Below, piece after piece: positions 61,633 to 64,000 of a stretch of DNA of 64,000 nt. Position 1 is the stretch's first letter. Every line of letters begins with the position of its first letter. Source of the stretch: Pedobacter sp. BAL39 (GTDB lineage: Bacteria; Bacteroidota; Bacteroidia; Sphingobacteriales; Sphingobacteriaceae). A program made the translations under genes and the position numbers. The stretch is taken from NCBI RefSeq assembly GCF_000170795.1, contig NZ_ABCM01000018.1, forward strand, positions 1 to 64,000, in the 5' to 3' direction. Below the pieces are notes generated by a model. That model was not told where the DNA came from. It searched no databases and saw only the letters and a list, made by a program, of their open reading frames with translations.

Positions 61633-64000
61633 ATGCTTAAAACCCTGACCAGATTTGGCCGGCTGATGCTACCGGTTATTTTCCTGCTGTGTACGCTGTC
61701 TCCGGCGTTTGCAGGAATGCAACCACTCCACAAGATCAGCATGAAAGGCAAGGACATCACACTTGCTGCCGTATTTAAGACCATCAAAAATCAAACAGGC
61801 CTGACCGTATTTTACAGCAATAAACTGCTCAATGACGCAGAAAGGATTTCTGTAGACTTTGACGAGGCAGAGCTTGCCGAAGTGCTGAGCTATGCGCTCA
61901 AAGGAAAAGACCTGGAATGGCTCCTGAAGGAGAAATACATCATCCTTCAGAAAGGGATCCCTGCGCCCAAAACAGAAAGCGCCAAGCCGAAAGGAAGCGG
62001 CGAGAGTGCCGTTCAGGACATCCGTGGTACAGTGACCGACAGTACCGGGGCTCCGCTTCCGGGTGTTGGCGTAAAAATAAAAGGAACGACCAAAGGAACG
62101 GTTACCGGTACGGATGGACGTTATGTTATTGAAGTTACTACCGGCGCGGTACTTGTATTTTCCTTTGTAGGTTATGTGAGTAAGGAAGTGACTATAGGTA
62201 CACAAACTACCCTAAATATCGTCATGCAGCAGGAAGATGCCAACCTCACAGAAGTAGTGGTTGTCGGTTATGGCACCCAGAAGAAAGTAAACCTGACCGG
62301 CGCCGTCTCGCAGGTGACGGGGAAAGACCTTGCTGCAAGGCCGATGGGCCAGACTTCTGCAGCCTTGCAGGGGATGGCGCCCGGTGTGACCGTGAAACAG
62401 AGCTCGGGCAGACCTGGCGGTGATGCCGGAACCATCCGCATCCGCGGGATCGGTACCTTGAGTAGTGATGCTGCTGCAAATCCTTTGGTTATGATTGACG
62501 GTATTGAGGGTTCCATGAATAACATTGACCCCAATCTGATCGAATCTGTATCTATTCTGAAGGATGCCGCGTCTTCCTCGATTTATGGGTCCAGGGCAGC
62601 AAATGGGGTAATTTTGATTACCACCAAACGCGCCAATGCAGACCAGATCAGCATCTCGTACAACAATTACATCGGATGGCAGAGCGCTACCAATATGCCC
62701 AAGATGGTAAACGCCCTGGACTACATGCTGCTCATCAATGAAGCTTATGTAAATACCGGCAGGACGCCATTATATAGTCAGGGTCTGATTGATGATTACA
62801 CCGCACAAGGAGGGAGGAACTCCGATCAGTTTCCCAATACCGACTGGCAGAAGGAGACGCTTACCGGTTCGGGACTGCAGCAGAGTCATTTTCTGAACAT
62901 CCAGGGAGGAACCCAAAAAGTAAGGTTGCTGGGGTCCTTCGGTCTGTTTGATCAGAAAGGGATCATTGAGAATTCAGGCTTCAAGCGTTATACGATCCGC
63001 AACAATGCAGACATCACCTTTTCGGATAAACTGAAGGCAAGGATCGACCTCCAATATGTCAATGCCATTACCACAGAGCCTGGTGCTTCATCAGGTGCTA
63101 TCTTCCAATGGATGAATGGCATTCCTGCCAATCAGATTGGTATCAATGAAAGCGGACAATGGGGGGTAGGCTGGAATGGCTCAAATCCTATTTCTGCAAG
63201 TAAGGATGGCGGCATCAATCGCACAAGAGCGCCGTTCGGGAGTATCAATGCTACGGTAATCTACAAACCTGTGGAATGGCTGGAAGCAGAGGCTGCCTAT
63301 TCGCCTAAATATGCACTGTCTTCCACCAATAACTTCAGGAAGGCGATACAATCTTACCTGCCAAATGGTAGCCTGAGCTACCTTACACCTGCACTGACCG
63401 CCCTGCAGCAAGGTGAAGCGCATTCCTTTTTCAACAACATGCGGGCTACGGTAACAGCAACAAAGAATCTGGAATCACACACCTTTAAACTGCTCCTGGG
63501 TGGATCGCGTGAAGATCTTTATATGGAGTCCATCGGCGCTTACAGGGATACGTATATCCTCCCGCAATATCCCGTGCTGAATGGTGGATCTGCCATCAAC
63601 CAGAAAGCTACGGGAACAGCTGAAGAATGGGCACTGCAATCTGCTTTCGCCAGGTTCAACTACAGCTTTAAAGGAAAATACTTATTGGAAATGAATGCCC
63701 GTTACGACGGTTCCTCACGTTTTTCTGAAGGCAACAAGTACGGATTTTTTCCTTCGGCATCTGCAGGGTGGAGAATCTCTGAAGAAGGGTTCATGACTGG
63801 CTTGAAAAAGACCATCAACGAGGCCAAGATCAGGGTGTCCTGGGGCAGACTGGGTAATCAGAATATAGGTACTTATCCATCGGTAACGATCCTGGCGCTC
63901 GAATCTACAGCCATGGGCAAACAAATTGTCAATACTGCTGCGCTGAATGCGATGGCAAATCCAAACATCTCCTGGGAAACGACGGAAGAGAAAAATATTG
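61633..64000 (+). CDS. SusC/RagA family TonB-linked outer membrane receptor (3' end outside window)
   Basis: 789 codons in frame from ATG 61633 to the window end. Signal peptide (MLKTLTRFGRLMLPVIFLLCTLSPAFA), STN domain (LAAVFKTIKNQTGLTVFYSNKLLNDAERISVDFDEAELAEVL), carboxypeptidase-like domain (IRGTVTDSTGAPLPGVGVKIKGTTKGT), TonB box-like EVVVVGYGTQKK near 210, plug (PLVMIDGIEGSMNNIDPNLIESVSILKDAASSSIYGSRAANGVILITT), then barrel strands (NARYDGSSRFSEGNKYGFFPSASAGWRISEE). The SusD partner, if present, would be beyond the right edge. The STN domain marks it as a signalling receptor for the preceding FecR and sigma pair. Confidence 0.94.
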   Translation, partial: MLKTLTRFGRLMLPVIFLLCTLSPAFAGMQPLHKISMKGKDITLAAVFKTIKNQTGLTVFYSNKLLNDAERISVDFDEAELAEVLSYALKGKDLEWLLKEKYIILQKGIPAPKTESAKPKGSGESAVQDIRGTVTDSTGAPLPGVGVKIKGTTKGTVTGTDGRYVIEVTTGAVLVFSFVGYVSKEVTIGTQTTLNIVMQQEDANLTEVVVVGYGTQKKVNLTGAVSQVTGKDLAARPMGQTSAALQGMAPGVTVKQSSGRPGGDAGTIRIRGIGTLSSDAAANPLVMIDGIEGSMNNIDPNLIESVSILKDAASSSIYGSRAANGVILITTKRANADQISISYNNYIGWQSATNMPKMVNALDYMLLINEAYVNTGRTPLYSQGLIDDYTAQGGRNSDQFPNTDWQKETLTGSGLQQSHFLNIQGGTQKVRLLGSFGLFDQKGIIENSGFKRYTIRNNADITFSDKLKARIDLQYVNAITTEPGASSGAIFQWMNGIPANQIGINESGQWGVGWNGSNPISASKDGGINRTRAPFGSINATVIYKPVEWLEAEAAYSPKYALSSTNNFRKAIQSYLPNGSLSYLTPALTALQQGEAHSFFNNMRATVTATKNLESHTFKLLLGGSREDLYMESIGAYRDTYILPQYPVLNGGSAINQKATGTAEEWALQSAFARFNYSFKGKYLLEMNARYDGSSRFSEGNKYGFFPSASAGWRISEEGFMTGLKKTINEAKIRVSWGRLGNQNIGTYPSVTILALESTAMGKQIVNTAALNAMANPNISWETTEEKNI

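Overview
The window reads as chromosomal DNA of a Bacteroidota bacterium, most likely a Pedobacter-like member of the Sphingobacteriaceae (inference from gene content; I cannot run a taxonomic search). Evidence: three SusC/RagA-type TonB-dependent receptors with STN domains, two of them with SusD/RagB lipoprotein partners; three ECF sigma factor/FecR pairs; type IX secretion features (a PorP/SprF-like protein and a gliding-motility-type C-terminal domain); Gld-type ABC transporter parts; several TTG starts; and TAnnTTTG-type -7 boxes. No rRNA, tRNA, CRISPR array or transposase was recognised.

Layout. 1-6009 (minus strand): a four-gene surface/type IX secretion operon ending in a PorP/SprF-like protein that runs off the left edge and containing a 1333-residue repeat-rich fibre-like protein. 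6190-12017 (minus): an AraC regulator with a membrane N-terminus, a GH29 alpha-L-fucosidase, a frameshifted DUF4394 remnant, and a DUF2207/LemA pair. 12315-31931 (plus): ECF sigma, FecR, a SusC gene broken by two compensating indels, SusD, a DUF4397-like lipoprotein, then a tightly packed six-gene set: GldA-like ATPase, fused GldF/GldG-like permease, a protein made of two tandem MutS-like ATPases, an M16 peptidase lipoprotein, a second GldF/GldG-like permease and a fatty acid hydroxylase/sterol desaturase family protein. This is the best candidate in the window for an undescribed system.

32134-33021 is a fimbrillin-like lipoprotein. From 33031 to 49686 the DNA is bracketed by an exact 40-bp direct repeat. 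Inside are small redox or stress modules (FAD monooxygenase with AraC, HxlR with DoxX, HxlR with Old Yellow Enzyme) around a complete minus-strand nutrient uptake operon (sigma, FecR, SusC, SusD, DUF4843, PKD-like, TlpA-like), followed by decayed gene fragments. 48.7-50.8 kb is AT-rich, gene-poor and contains a perfect 40-bp palindrome.

50787-64000: a small hypothetical protein, DUF92 membrane protein, SGNH hydrolase, esterase, a GH2 beta-galactosidase with an N-terminal ricin-type domain, a secreted hypothetical protein, DinB-family protein, a lone ECF sigma factor, and a third sigma/FecR/SusC set whose SusC is cut by the right edge. The overall picture is a glycan- and peptide-scavenging genome in which each outer membrane importer is under its own cell-surface signalling switch.
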